Source: Actinomycetota bacterium
GTDB lineage: Bacteria; Actinomycetota; Acidimicrobiia; Acidimicrobiales; JACCXE01
DNA: 9,995 bases
Assembly (NCBI GenBank): GCA_013697265.1
Contig: JACCXE010000155.1
Span: forward strand, 1 to 9,995
Direction of reading: 5' to 3'
Position numbers and translations under genes: made by a program. Of this stretch, positions 1 through 5,745 are shown one piece after another. The notes under the pieces were generated by a model. The model made no database searches and was not told the origin of the DNA. It saw nothing but the letters and a program-made list of their open reading frames with translations. The number at the start of each line of letters is the position of its first letter. The first letter of the stretch is position 1.

Positions 1-1
1 T

Positions 2-1147
2 ACCGAGATCACGTCGCTTGATGTCGCTGTCACCGCGGACACCGTCGAGACCGCGATCCACCTCGTGAGCCTGCCGCCGGCGGGCACCACAGCCACCAGC
101 CCGACGTCCTACAGCACCACGATCGACGGTCGCCGATTTGATTCTTTCGTTCGCTACCCAGCCGTTGACCCCGCCCCCATGACGTGGGACGCCTCCGCGG
201 CCGCCTACATGCCTGCTGGCACCTCGACGTGGGACACCGCGACCAATACCGTGACGTTCCACATCCCCCGCACCTACTTGGCGGGCGCGAATGTGGTGGC
301 ACCCTACGAAGTGGCGAGCCAGTCGAATTTTGGTGTGCTCTCGGCGTCCGCGGCCGACGACCACGCACCGGAGGGCACGCGCACCGTCGGCGTGTCGAAC
401 GCCCGCGTGATCGCCATTCCGACGCCGTCGGTGGCGCCCCGGTCCACCGCCCAAACGGTCACGTTCAGCCATGACGGCGGCAACACGTTTTATCCCGAGC
501 AGTCAACGCTGGGCACCACGCAGGAGGCTGGGCTCGACAGCAGCCACACGTTTGATCTCGACGTACCGCAGACGAGCGACGTCGCGTTCACGCTGGACTG
601 GACCGACGCGGTCGGCGGCTCGGATCTCTACCTGAGGGTCACGGGCGCAGCCGACTCGGACAGTCAGGGCACCACCAGCGCCAGGCCCGAGACGGCGTCG
701 CTCACCGACGTACGCGGCCACCTCACGATCAACGTCAACCCCTATTTGGTCACCGACGAACAGAACGGCACCACTTACACGCTCAGCGCCGTGATCACGC
801 CCAAGCAGGTGGTGGACACCGACGGCGATGGAGTGCCCGACAGCGCCGACGCGTGCCCAACGGTTGTCGGCACCGGTACCAACGGGTGCCCGCCTCCGGT
901 CTACGAGCACGTCAACCTCTACGTCGACGGCGTGAAGGTCGCGACCCAGGACGTCGACACCACGAACGGCCCGGCCTCGTTCGCCATGCCGGTCACCGTC
1001 GGCGCCGGATCGCACACCCTCACCCTCGAGTGGCAGGCCTATGGGCGGGTGCTGGCCACAAAGTCCGTGCAGGTCTCAGGCCCGCCCCCGCCAACCTCGG
1101 GCAAAGGCAAGCCGAACAAGGACAAACCCAAAGCCCCCAAGCTCTAG
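2..1147 (+). CDS. C-terminal part of a large secreted protein with a TSP3-like Ca-binding motif (5' truncated)
   Basis: The frame is open from base 2 with no stop before TAG at 1145-1147, so the true start lies outside the window; the GTG at 65 is probably internal. The protein is rich in Thr, Ser, Asp and Val with almost no hydrophobic helix, typical of exported beta-sheet modules. A Ca-binding thrombospondin type-3-like motif (DTDGDGVPDSADACP) is encoded from about 815, with a second Cys (NGC) closing a short loop. Before it is a beta-rich stretch resembling a bacterial pre-peptidase C-terminal (PPC-like) domain, from about 450 to 795. After it is an Ig-like module (VNLYVDGVKV...) and a Lys/Pro-rich tail (SGKGKPNKDKPKAPKL). 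In known proteins such modules sit behind a catalytic or adhesive domain, for example a subtilisin-like protease, but no catalytic part is visible here. Exported location is inferred from composition; the exact family is not recognised. Confidence 0.8.
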   Translation, partial: TEITSLDVAVTADTVETAIHLVSLPPAGTTATSPTSYSTTIDGRRFDSFVRYPAVDPAPMTWDASAAAYMPAGTSTWDTATNTVTFHIPRTYLAGANVVAPYEVASQSNFGVLSASAADDHAPEGTRTVGVSNARVIAIPTPSVAPRSTAQTVTFSHDGGNTFYPEQSTLGTTQEAGLDSSHTFDLDVPQTSDVAFTLDWTDAVGGSDLYLRVTGAADSDSQGTTSARPETASLTDVRGHLTINVNPYLVTDEQNGTTYTLSAVITPKQVVDTDGDGVPDSADACPTVVGTGTNGCPPPVYEHVNLYVDGVKVATQDVDTTNGPASFAMPVTVGAGSHTLTLEWQAYGRVLATKSVQVSGPPPPTSGKGKPNKDKPKAPKL

Positions 1148-1174
1148 ACGGCGCTTACGGCTGTCGAGCCGTCT
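1146..1174 (+). terminator. Inverted repeat between secreted protein and acyltransferase (weak terminator candidate)
   Basis: Two alternative stems occupy this short gap. AGACGGC (1146-1152) pairs with GCCGTCT (1168-1174), or ACGGCT (1157-1162) pairs with AGCCGT (1167-1172) around a GTCG tetraloop. There is no T tract after either stem, so factor-independent termination is uncertain. The structure sits immediately before the acyltransferase start at 1178 and could instead affect translation of that gene. Confidence 0.3.
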
Positions 1175-1177
1175 GAC

Positions 1178-2254
1178 ATGCTACGGGCGGTGGAACGCAA
1201 GTCGAGCGAGCCTGCGTTCGCCCAACGTCGCGTATCTGGTGGACAACAGCTGGCACGGTTGACCTCGTTACGCGCTGCTGCCGCACTGTTCGTCTTCGGA
1301 TATCACGCGTCGCCGCCGAGCCCGATCGATCACGTGACGCAGTTCGGCTACACCGGCGTCGCGTTTTTCTTTCTGCTCTCAGGCTTCGTAATCACCTGGG
1401 GCAATTCGGGTGAGCGAGGCCGCCGGTCGTTCTATGTGCGGCGCCTCGCACGGATCTACCCGAGCCACTTCGTCACATGGACGGTCGCTCTCACCGCGAA
1501 GTACACCGTCGTTGCCCTATCGGTATCGGGCGTCGTCGCGCCATTGTTCTTGGTGCAAGCGTGGTTTCCCACGGAGCGTGTGATCTTCGGTGCGAACGGC
1601 GTATCGTGGTCGCTGTCCTGCGAGATAGCCTTCTACGCCGCGGTGCCTTTCGTCTTGCCGCGACTTCGCGTGCTGGACTCGGTCCTCCGCTGGCGGATCG
1701 GAGTGGGGTACGCAACCCTTGCGGCCGCGCTCGTGATCATCGGGACCCGTGTAGAGGGCTGGCACATAGTGGCGTACACGAACCCGGCACTTCGGTTCGG
1801 CGAGTTTCTACTTGGGTGCGTGGCCGCTATCGCCTTGTCGGAAGGTTGGCGCTTGCAATGGCGACTCGCCGGCGCGCTCCTACTGCTGGGGGCTGCGCTG
1901 TTAGTCGTCGGACCGCGGGCCCTACCGGGGCCTGACGTCGCAGCTACCGCCATCTACTTCGTCGTAGTTGTCATGGCCGCGCAACGTGATCTGGACCAAC
2001 CTACCGGTTGGCTCACGATGAGGCCGTTCGTCTACGCCGGACAACTGTCTTTCGCGTTCTACCTCGTGCACCAACTCGTCGGACTTAACGTTTTCCTCGG
2101 CTGGGCATCGCTTCGCGGAGTCACCAGGATCCTCGTGCAATTCGTGATCGCAGTTGTGGCCGCGGCCGTTCTTCATCATCTGATCGAGCGTCCGTGCGAA
2201 CGGTGGATTCGCACGCGTTTCGCCGACAGGACGCCACTACCGGTGGACACGTAG
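1178..2254 (+). CDS. Acyltransferase 3 family membrane O-acyltransferase (OafA-like)
   Basis: A 358-residue polytopic membrane protein of the acyltransferase-3 family, which transfers acyl groups (often acetyl) to sugars of surface polysaccharides, peptidoglycan or exported metabolites. Visible family motifs, in order: RLTSLRAAAALFVFGYHAS with the conserved His at residue 43; FFFLLSGFVITW (63-74); FYVRRLARIYP (85-95) with the Arg pair; WSLSCEIAFY (144-153), usually WSLSVE; RFGEFLLG (206-213); LSFAFYLVHQL (290-300); and a closing HHLIERP near 333-339. About ten hydrophobic segments fill the rest and the length is normal for the single-domain form without an SGNH extension. The ATG at 1178 has no clear Shine-Dalgarno; GTG at 1190 or TTG at 1259 are alternatives. 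The substrate cannot be told from sequence. In a hand count, 26 of the first 88 codons end in A/T, against 10 of 52 in the kinase downstream, which could reflect transfer. Confidence 0.93.
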   Translation: MLRAVERKSSEPAFAQRRVSGGQQLARLTSLRAAAALFVFGYHASPPSPIDHVTQFGYTGVAFFFLLSGFVITWGNSGERGRRSFYVRRLARIYPSHFVTWTVALTAKYTVVALSVSGVVAPLFLVQAWFPTERVIFGANGVSWSLSCEIAFYAAVPFVLPRLRVLDSVLRWRIGVGYATLAAALVIIGTRVEGWHIVAYTNPALRFGEFLLGCVAAIALSEGWRLQWRLAGALLLLGAALLVVGPRALPGPDVAATAIYFVVVVMAAQRDLDQPTGWLTMRPFVYAGQLSFAFYLVHQLVGLNVFLGWASLRGVTRILVQFVIAVVAAAVLHHLIERPCERWIRTRFADRTPLPVDT

Positions 2255-2273
2255 TCCCGACCTGTCCGGCGGC

Positions 2274-2430
2274 TCAGCCGCGCGGGGTGCGGAACAGGCC
2301 TTCCTGCACGACCGTGGCCACCAGCACGCTTCACCGTGCGACACGCGGCGGCGAGGCCCTGGGCGCGACCTGCCCCCGAGTTCGCGAATGTCGCCGGCTG
2401 GTCGTAGTCATCGGTATGTCGCGCTAGGCC
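2274..2430 (-). pseudogene. Remnant of the C-terminus of a TesB-type acyl-CoA thioesterase (frameshifted)
   Basis: The minus strand of the gap between the convergent acyltransferase and anti-sigma genes still reads as a thioesterase tail. From about 2430 to 2334 one frame gives DDYDQPATFANSGAGRAQGL and then AAACRTVKR; from 2330 to 2274 the next frame gives VLVATVVQEGLFRTPRG and then TGA. In TesB-family acyl-CoA thioesterases (double hotdog fold, hydrolysing acyl-CoA to fatty acid and CoA) the last 45 or so residues run as YDQ/YS, then small residues with RG, then DGxLVASxxQEGxxR; E. coli TesB, as I recall it, has VLVASTVQEG there. The order and spacing fit, except that the DG before VLVA is lost at the frame change, suggesting a small deletion. 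No start or upstream two-thirds of the gene is present. The family call is from memory of the motif. Confidence 0.6.
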
Positions 2431-2449
2431 TCGTCGCGCCGCGCGGCGG

Positions 2450-3451
2450 TCACGCTCCGTCGACCGCGAACCTTCCGGCGAAGGAGGTGAGCGTGTCGCC
2501 GTCGGCGTAAACGATCACGAGGAGGTGGGTCTGGGCCGCCAGCCTGCCCGGCGGGTCCCACGTGGCTCGCACGCCGCTGCCGTTTCGTTCGCCCGACACA
2601 CGCACCGGTTCGCCGTCATCGAGTGAGAAGTAGAAGTCCCCGCCACCTGGTGCTGCTACCGAGATCACGCCGTCGGCCGGCAGGCTCTCGAGGCCGCCAT
2701 CGCCCTTGGCCCCGGGCGAGAGGATTTCGAGGCGTCCGCCGATGTCGGACCGGAAGGCGAAGGGCTCAACCATCCATCGTCCGCTGACCTGTACGGCGGG
2801 GATGGCGTCGGTGCGGAACCCGTTGCTGCCCTCGCCCGTGTACGTGCCGCTCACCACGACGATGGTGGTCGCGGCGCGATCCACCACGCCGAGTTCGACC
2901 TCGGTGATGCTGCGGTCGGGCGAGCCGGCCCACGGGCCGTAGCCCTCTTCCGACTCACGCATAAAGCCCTCGACGTTGCCACCGAACGCCTCGATGTAGC
3001 GCCGCGACTTCGGCCCAACGAGTGCTGCCGCGGTCTGCGCGTCACCCCGGCCGAGAGCGTCGAGCCAGTCGAGCACCGCTTGGTCAGGTGTGTTGCGGGC
3101 GCTGCCTGGACGGCTGGAAGTGCCGAGGGTGGTGTCAGACGGCGACGGCGTCGTGGTCGGTTGGGTCGTGTTGCCGGTGTCACCCGCCGTGACGGTGTCG
3201 CGGTCGTCTCGATCCAGCGTCGTCAACGCGGCGGCGCCAACCACCAACGCCAGGGCGGCGGCCACCGCCAGCAGGGTGCGGGGCGACTGCCGCCAGCGCC
3301 GCGCGGCGACGCGCCGCCCAAGGCTCTCGTCAAGCCCGTCTTCGGCGTCGAGCCGGGCGTCGAGATCACGCCAGAAGTCGGCACCGTGTTCGGGCACCGG
3401 CAGGCGGTCGAGTGCCCGCGCAACCTGCGTGTCGCGGTTCATCTCGTTCAT
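2450..3451 (-). CDS. Membrane-anchored anti-sigma factor (putative), partner of the ECF sigma factor
   Basis: A 333-residue single-pass membrane protein. The N-terminal cytoplasmic part (residues 1-57, with RALDRLPVPEHGADFWRDLD) is charged and helical, as expected for the sigma-binding domain. Residues 58-77 (TLLAVAAALALVVGAAAL) form one transmembrane helix, followed by a Thr/Ser/Pro-rich linker (88-120). An extracytoplasmic region (121-240) starts like a small SnoaL/NTF2-type fold (DQAVLDWLDALGRGDAQTA), and a beta-rich C-terminal domain ends the protein. The ATG overlaps the sigma stop as ATGA (3448-3451), with GAGAGG about 7 bases upstream as ribosome site, so the two are co-translated. The open frame continues upstream inside the sigma gene, but that would require a long overlap and lacks this site. 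No HxxxCxxC zinc anti-sigma motif is present. The anti-sigma role is inferred from operon position and topology. Confidence 0.87.
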   Translation of the reverse strand: MNEMNRDTQVARALDRLPVPEHGADFWRDLDARLDAEDGLDESLGRRVAARRWRQSPRTLLAVAAALALVVGAAALTTLDRDDRDTVTAGDTGNTTQPTTTPSPSDTTLGTSSRPGSARNTPDQAVLDWLDALGRGDAQTAAALVGPKSRRYIEAFGGNVEGFMRESEEGYGPWAGSPDRSITEVELGVVDRAATTIVVVSGTYTGEGSNGFRTDAIPAVQVSGRWMVEPFAFRSDIGGRLEILSPGAKGDGGLESLPADGVISVAAPGGGDFYFSLDDGEPVRVSGERNGSGVRATWDPPGRLAAQTHLLVIVYADGDTLTSFAGRFAVDGA

Positions 3452-4005
3452 GACTGATCCTCTCGAAGTAAATGGCGAAGCGTCGCCCGGGCCCGCGACA
3501 ACCGCGACCCCACGGTGCCCTCGGGCACACCGAGGATCTCGGCGGCGCTGGCGATGTCGAACCCTTGGCCGTCGACGAGCACTACCGCGGCGCGCTGGTC
3601 CGCGCTCAACGCGTCCAGGGCGCGGCGCACGCTGTCGGCTGTAGTCGTGGCCTGCTCGGGCCCGATCCAGCTCGACGCGACGGTGTCGTCCATGACGTCG
3701 ACCGGTGTGGCCAGGCGGACCGAACGCCGCAACTCGTCCATACACGTGTTGTGCACTATGCGGTGAATCCATGTGCCGAAGGCGGCGTCGCCCCGGAACG
3801 ACGCCAGCGAACGATAGGCCTTGACGTAGGCGTCCTGCATGACGTCGTCCATGCGGTGGACGTCGCCACCGAGCAGCTTCGAGGCGACGCTGCGGAGCCG
3901 AGCGTCGTGTCGGCGAATCAGGGCGCCGAACGCATCACGGTCACCGGCGATGGCCCGGGCGACAAGTCCATCGTCGCGACTCGTCGGCGCTGTCACCGCC
4001 ATCAT
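3448..4005 (-). CDS. ECF-family RNA polymerase sigma factor (sigma-70 group 4)
   Basis: A 185-residue extracytoplasmic-function sigma factor that would direct RNA polymerase to stress or envelope promoters. Region 2 spans about residues 23-94: DAFGALIRRHDARLRSVA, then DDVMQDAYVKAYRSLASF and FGTWIHRIVHNTCMDELRR, the core-binding and -10-recognition segments. Region 4 spans about 128-182: ALDALSADQRAAVVLVDGQG, then the helix-turn-helix IASAAEILGVPEGTVGSRLSRAR that reads the -35 element. The length is normal for the family. Start: ATG at 4003-4005 (a second ATG follows directly; GTG GTA CGA precedes in frame). The frame stays open to 4494, but that part lies over another minus gene and has no sigma homology. 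The stop overlaps the anti-sigma start by ATGA. The regulon and inducing signal are unknown. Confidence 0.94.
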   Translation of the reverse strand: MMAVTAPTSRDDGLVARAIAGDRDAFGALIRRHDARLRSVASKLLGGDVHRMDDVMQDAYVKAYRSLASFRGDAAFGTWIHRIVHNTCMDELRRSVRLATPVDVMDDTVASSWIGPEQATTTADSVRRALDALSADQRAAVVLVDGQGFDIASAAEILGVPEGTVGSRLSRARATLRHLLREDQS

Positions 4006-4033
4006 TCGTACCACGGTTGGAAGGACACGTTGC

Positions 4034-4062
4034 TTTGACGACGCGTCCCGCCGTTTCCTTCC
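4034..4062 (-). promoter_or_regulatory. Candidate ECF-type promoter upstream of the sigma gene
   Basis: On the minus strand AGGAAGGAAACGG (ending near 4051) is followed by CGTCAAA (4034-4040). The GGAAAC and CGTC/TCAAA elements resemble -35 and -10 boxes recognised by ECF sigma factors, and the -10 lies about 30 bases from the ATG. The spacing between GGAAACG and TCAAA is about 13 bases, shorter than the usual 15-17; using the upstream GGAAGGA gives 17 but a poorer box. Autoregulation of the sigma operon is common, but this site is only a suggestion. Confidence 0.25.
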
Positions 4063-4079
4063 TAGAAACTTGTAGCGAT

Positions 4080-4103
4080 AAAGCGGTTCCGCGGAACCGC
4101 TTT
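4080..4103 (-). terminator. Perfect 24-bp palindrome, probable terminator of the TY-Chap-like gene
   Basis: AAAGCGGTTCCG (4080-4091) is followed directly by its exact reverse complement CGGAACCGCTTT (4092-4103). As RNA it folds into a stem of about 10 bp with a CGCG loop. On the minus strand it begins 3 bases after the TGA of the upstream gene (4107-4109) and its 3' arm ends TTTAT, a short T-rich run that fits intrinsic termination. Because it also lies just upstream of the sigma promoter region, a dimeric-regulator operator is an alternative. Confidence 0.6.
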
Positions 4104-4106
4104 GTC

Positions 4107-4532
4107 TCAGACGGCGCTGTCGGAGTCGGTGTGGCCGCCGGTGAACCGGCCTTGCAACACTTCGACGACCTCGGTCGACTCGCCCAGGTACACCGACGTG
4201 AACACCTGGAGAACATCGGCCACGACGTTGTCGGTCGGCGCGTCGGCGACCCATCGTCGCACGTACTTCGGCTCCTCGCTTTCGGCCTCGTCCAACGTCC
4301 AGCCGAAGGCACGCAACTTGGCTTCGTCGGCGTCGGTGATCCATTCCTCGATGGTGAGGTTGCGGTTCGTGATCGCGCCGGCCCAGATCTCGTGCTCGCT
4401 GATGGCCAGCTCGACGTAGCGCTCCTCGTTGGCGAAGATCAGGCACCACTCGTCGAGGTGCCAGGCCCGGTTGTCGAACAGCTCCTCGAGCCAATCGAGC
4501 AGGTCCATGAGCGAAAACGTTTTGGTGACCAC
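4107..4532 (-). CDS. TY-Chap-like (YbjN/T3SS-chaperone superfamily) hypothetical protein
   Basis: A 141-residue acidic, soluble protein with no signal peptide or membrane helix. The middle (residues 33-79) reads FANEERYVELA, then ITNRNL, then EAKLRAFGW. This matches the pattern of the actinobacterial TY-Chap domain family, proposed as peptide-binding chaperones: RYVQ/E-hydrophobic, a sN..L turn, L..LGW. A helical segment (about 100-117, NVVADVLQVFTSVYL) and an acidic tail (FTGGHTDSDSAV) follow. The GTG at 4530-4532 is the longest start; ATG at 4506-4508 (133 residues, starting MDLLDWLEEL) is equally plausible and neither has a strong ribosome site. The last 12 residues strongly resemble those of the small minus ORF at 8145-8315. 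The family call is from pattern memory, and the role in this cell is unknown. Confidence 0.82.
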   Translation of the reverse strand: MVTKTFSLMDLLDWLEELFDNRAWHLDEWCLIFANEERYVELAISEHEIWAGAITNRNLTIEEWITDADEAKLRAFGWTLDEAESEEPKYVRRWVADAPTDNVVADVLQVFTSVYLGESTEVVEVLQGRFTGGHTDSDSAV

Positions 4533-4625
4533 GCTGGTTTGGTTATGCCCCGGCCGTCGTTATTCCTGCTACGCGAGACTAAATGCACCTAAGCCCCGAT
4601 TGATCCGACCGCCCGAGGACGCCAG

Positions 4626-5015
4626 ATGCCGAACAACCCAGACGCTTCCAACCTGATCGACAAGCGAATCGCGGAATTCGACGACTGGCGGGGCAAGACG
4701 CTCAGCAAGGTCCGCGACATCGTCAAGAAAGCCGACCCCGACGTCGTCGAAGAATGGAAGTGGGCCAAGGCGACGAGCCCGGGAACGCCGGTGTGGTCCC
4801 ACAACGGCGGCATCTGCACCGGCGAGGTCTACAAGAACGTGGTCAAGCTCACGTTCTTCAAGGGGGCGTCGCTCGACGACCCATCGGGTCTTTTCAACTC
4901 GAGCCTCGACGGCAAGGTCCGCCGCGCCATCGACATCAACGAGGGCGACAAACTCAACGAGGCGGCGCTGAAGAAGCTCATCCGCGCCGCGGTCGCGTTG
5001 AATACCGGCTCGTAG
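4626..5015 (+). CDS. DUF1801 domain protein (YdhG-like)
   Basis: A 129-residue soluble protein of the DUF1801/YdhG-like fold. Characteristic stretches are VEEWKWAKATSPGTPVWSHN (residues about 41-60), GGICTGEVYKNVVKLTFFKG (61-80), then DPSGLFNSSLDGKVRRAID and a helical end EAALKKLIRAAVALN. Members are small single-domain proteins; some Bacillus relatives act as iron chaperones (Fra), but for most the function is unknown and I do not assign one. The start is supported by GAGGA at 4615-4619, six bases before the ATG. It is transcribed away from the TY-Chap-like gene across a 93-base gap and lies 45 bases before the response regulator, so it may or may not share a transcript with it. Length and motifs are intact. 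Confidence 0.92.
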   Translation: MPNNPDASNLIDKRIAEFDDWRGKTLSKVRDIVKKADPDVVEEWKWAKATSPGTPVWSHNGGICTGEVYKNVVKLTFFKGASLDDPSGLFNSSLDGKVRRAIDINEGDKLNEAALKKLIRAAVALNTGS

Positions 5016-5060
5016 CGACTCGACGCCGTTGACGTTGCCAAGTCCCCCTAGCCTCAGGAC

Positions 5061-5741
5061 ATGGCGGACGACGACAACGGCACGATCGTGGTCGTCGAGG
5101 ACGAGCCGGCCATCGCTGACCTGCTCGACGTATACCTACGCCGCGCCGGGTTCCGCGTCGTGCTCGCCGACAACACCGACCGGGGCGCCGAGCTATGCGC
5201 GTCGGAACAGCCCCGCCTCGTCATCCTCGACATCGGTCTGCCAGGCACCACCGACGGCCTCGGTCTGTGTCGCCAAATCCGCGATGCGGGCACTACGCCG
5301 GTGATGCTGCTTACCGCCCGAGACAGCGAAGTCGATCGCATCGTCGGCCTCGAACTCGGCGCCGACGACTACGTCACCAAGCCGTTCTCTCCCCGCGAGG
5401 TCGTTGCTCGCGTCAAGGCGATCCTGCGCCGCAGCGACGCCGGGCCCACAAAGACCACCACGCTCACCCACAACGAATTGTCTGTCGACCTCACCCGACG
5501 CGAGGCCCGTGCGGGCGGCGCGCCCGTTGTGCTTACCGCCCGCGAATTCGACCTGCTCGTCTATTTCCTGCGCCACGAAGGGGCCGTGCTCGGCCGTCAA
5601 CAGTTGCTTGACGGCGTTTGGGGCAGTGGTTGGTATGGCGACGAGCGCACCGTCGACGTCCACGTCCGCCAGCTGCGCCGCAAGCTTGGCCCTGCCTTCG
5701 ACCTCACGACCATTTGGGGCGTGGGCTACCGGCTGAGCTAA
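5061..5741 (+). CDS. OmpR/PhoB-family two-component response regulator
   Basis: A 226-residue response regulator. The receiver domain (about 8-123) has the acidic pair E13/D14 (VVEDE), phospho-acceptor D57 in VILDIGLPG, T85 in LLTAR, Y104 and K107 in DDYVTKPFSP. The C-terminal winged-helix DNA-binding domain (about 135-225) shows LTAREFDLLVYFLRHEG, LLDGVWG and the recognition segment RTVDVHVRQLRRKLG, ending IWGVGYRLS. All key residues are present. When phosphorylated, such proteins dimerise and bind tandem direct repeats spaced 11 bp; such a repeat occurs at 8123-8141. The stop is 4 bases before the GTG of the kinase gene, so the pair is one operon. The start is ATG at 5061; the CAGGA just upstream is unusually close for a ribosome site. 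Confidence 0.96.
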   Translation: MADDDNGTIVVVEDEPAIADLLDVYLRRAGFRVVLADNTDRGAELCASEQPRLVILDIGLPGTTDGLGLCRQIRDAGTTPVMLLTARDSEVDRIVGLELGADDYVTKPFSPREVVARVKAILRRSDAGPTKTTTLTHNELSVDLTRREARAGGAPVVLTAREFDLLVYFLRHEGAVLGRQQLLDGVWGSGWYGDERTVDVHVRQLRRKLGPAFDLTTIWGVGYRLS

Positions 5742-5745
5742 CGAC

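Noticed and set aside
2267..2281. Short hairpin GCGGC-TCA-GCCGC after the acyltransferase as a terminator
   Set aside because: The stem is only 5 bp with no T run; the bases are better explained as the end of the thioesterase remnant.
2437..2448. Palindrome CGCCGCGCGGCG near the anti-sigma stop as a terminator
   Set aside because: It gives only a 4-bp stem with a GCGC loop and no T tract; such runs are expected by chance at this base composition.
3452..3772. Upstream extension of the anti-sigma reading frame
   Set aside because: It lies wholly inside the sigma gene in another frame, is Arg-rich without homology, and the ATGA overlap with a good ribosome site at 3451 explains the start.
4006..4494. 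Upstream extension of the sigma reading frame
   Set aside because: It runs antisense-free over the TY-Chap-like gene and the palindrome, with no sigma-family features; the sigma protein is complete from 4005.
4533..4625. Promoters for the divergent TY-Chap-like and DUF1801 genes
   Set aside because: Promoters must lie here, but no pair of -35/-10 boxes with acceptable spacing can be singled out by eye.
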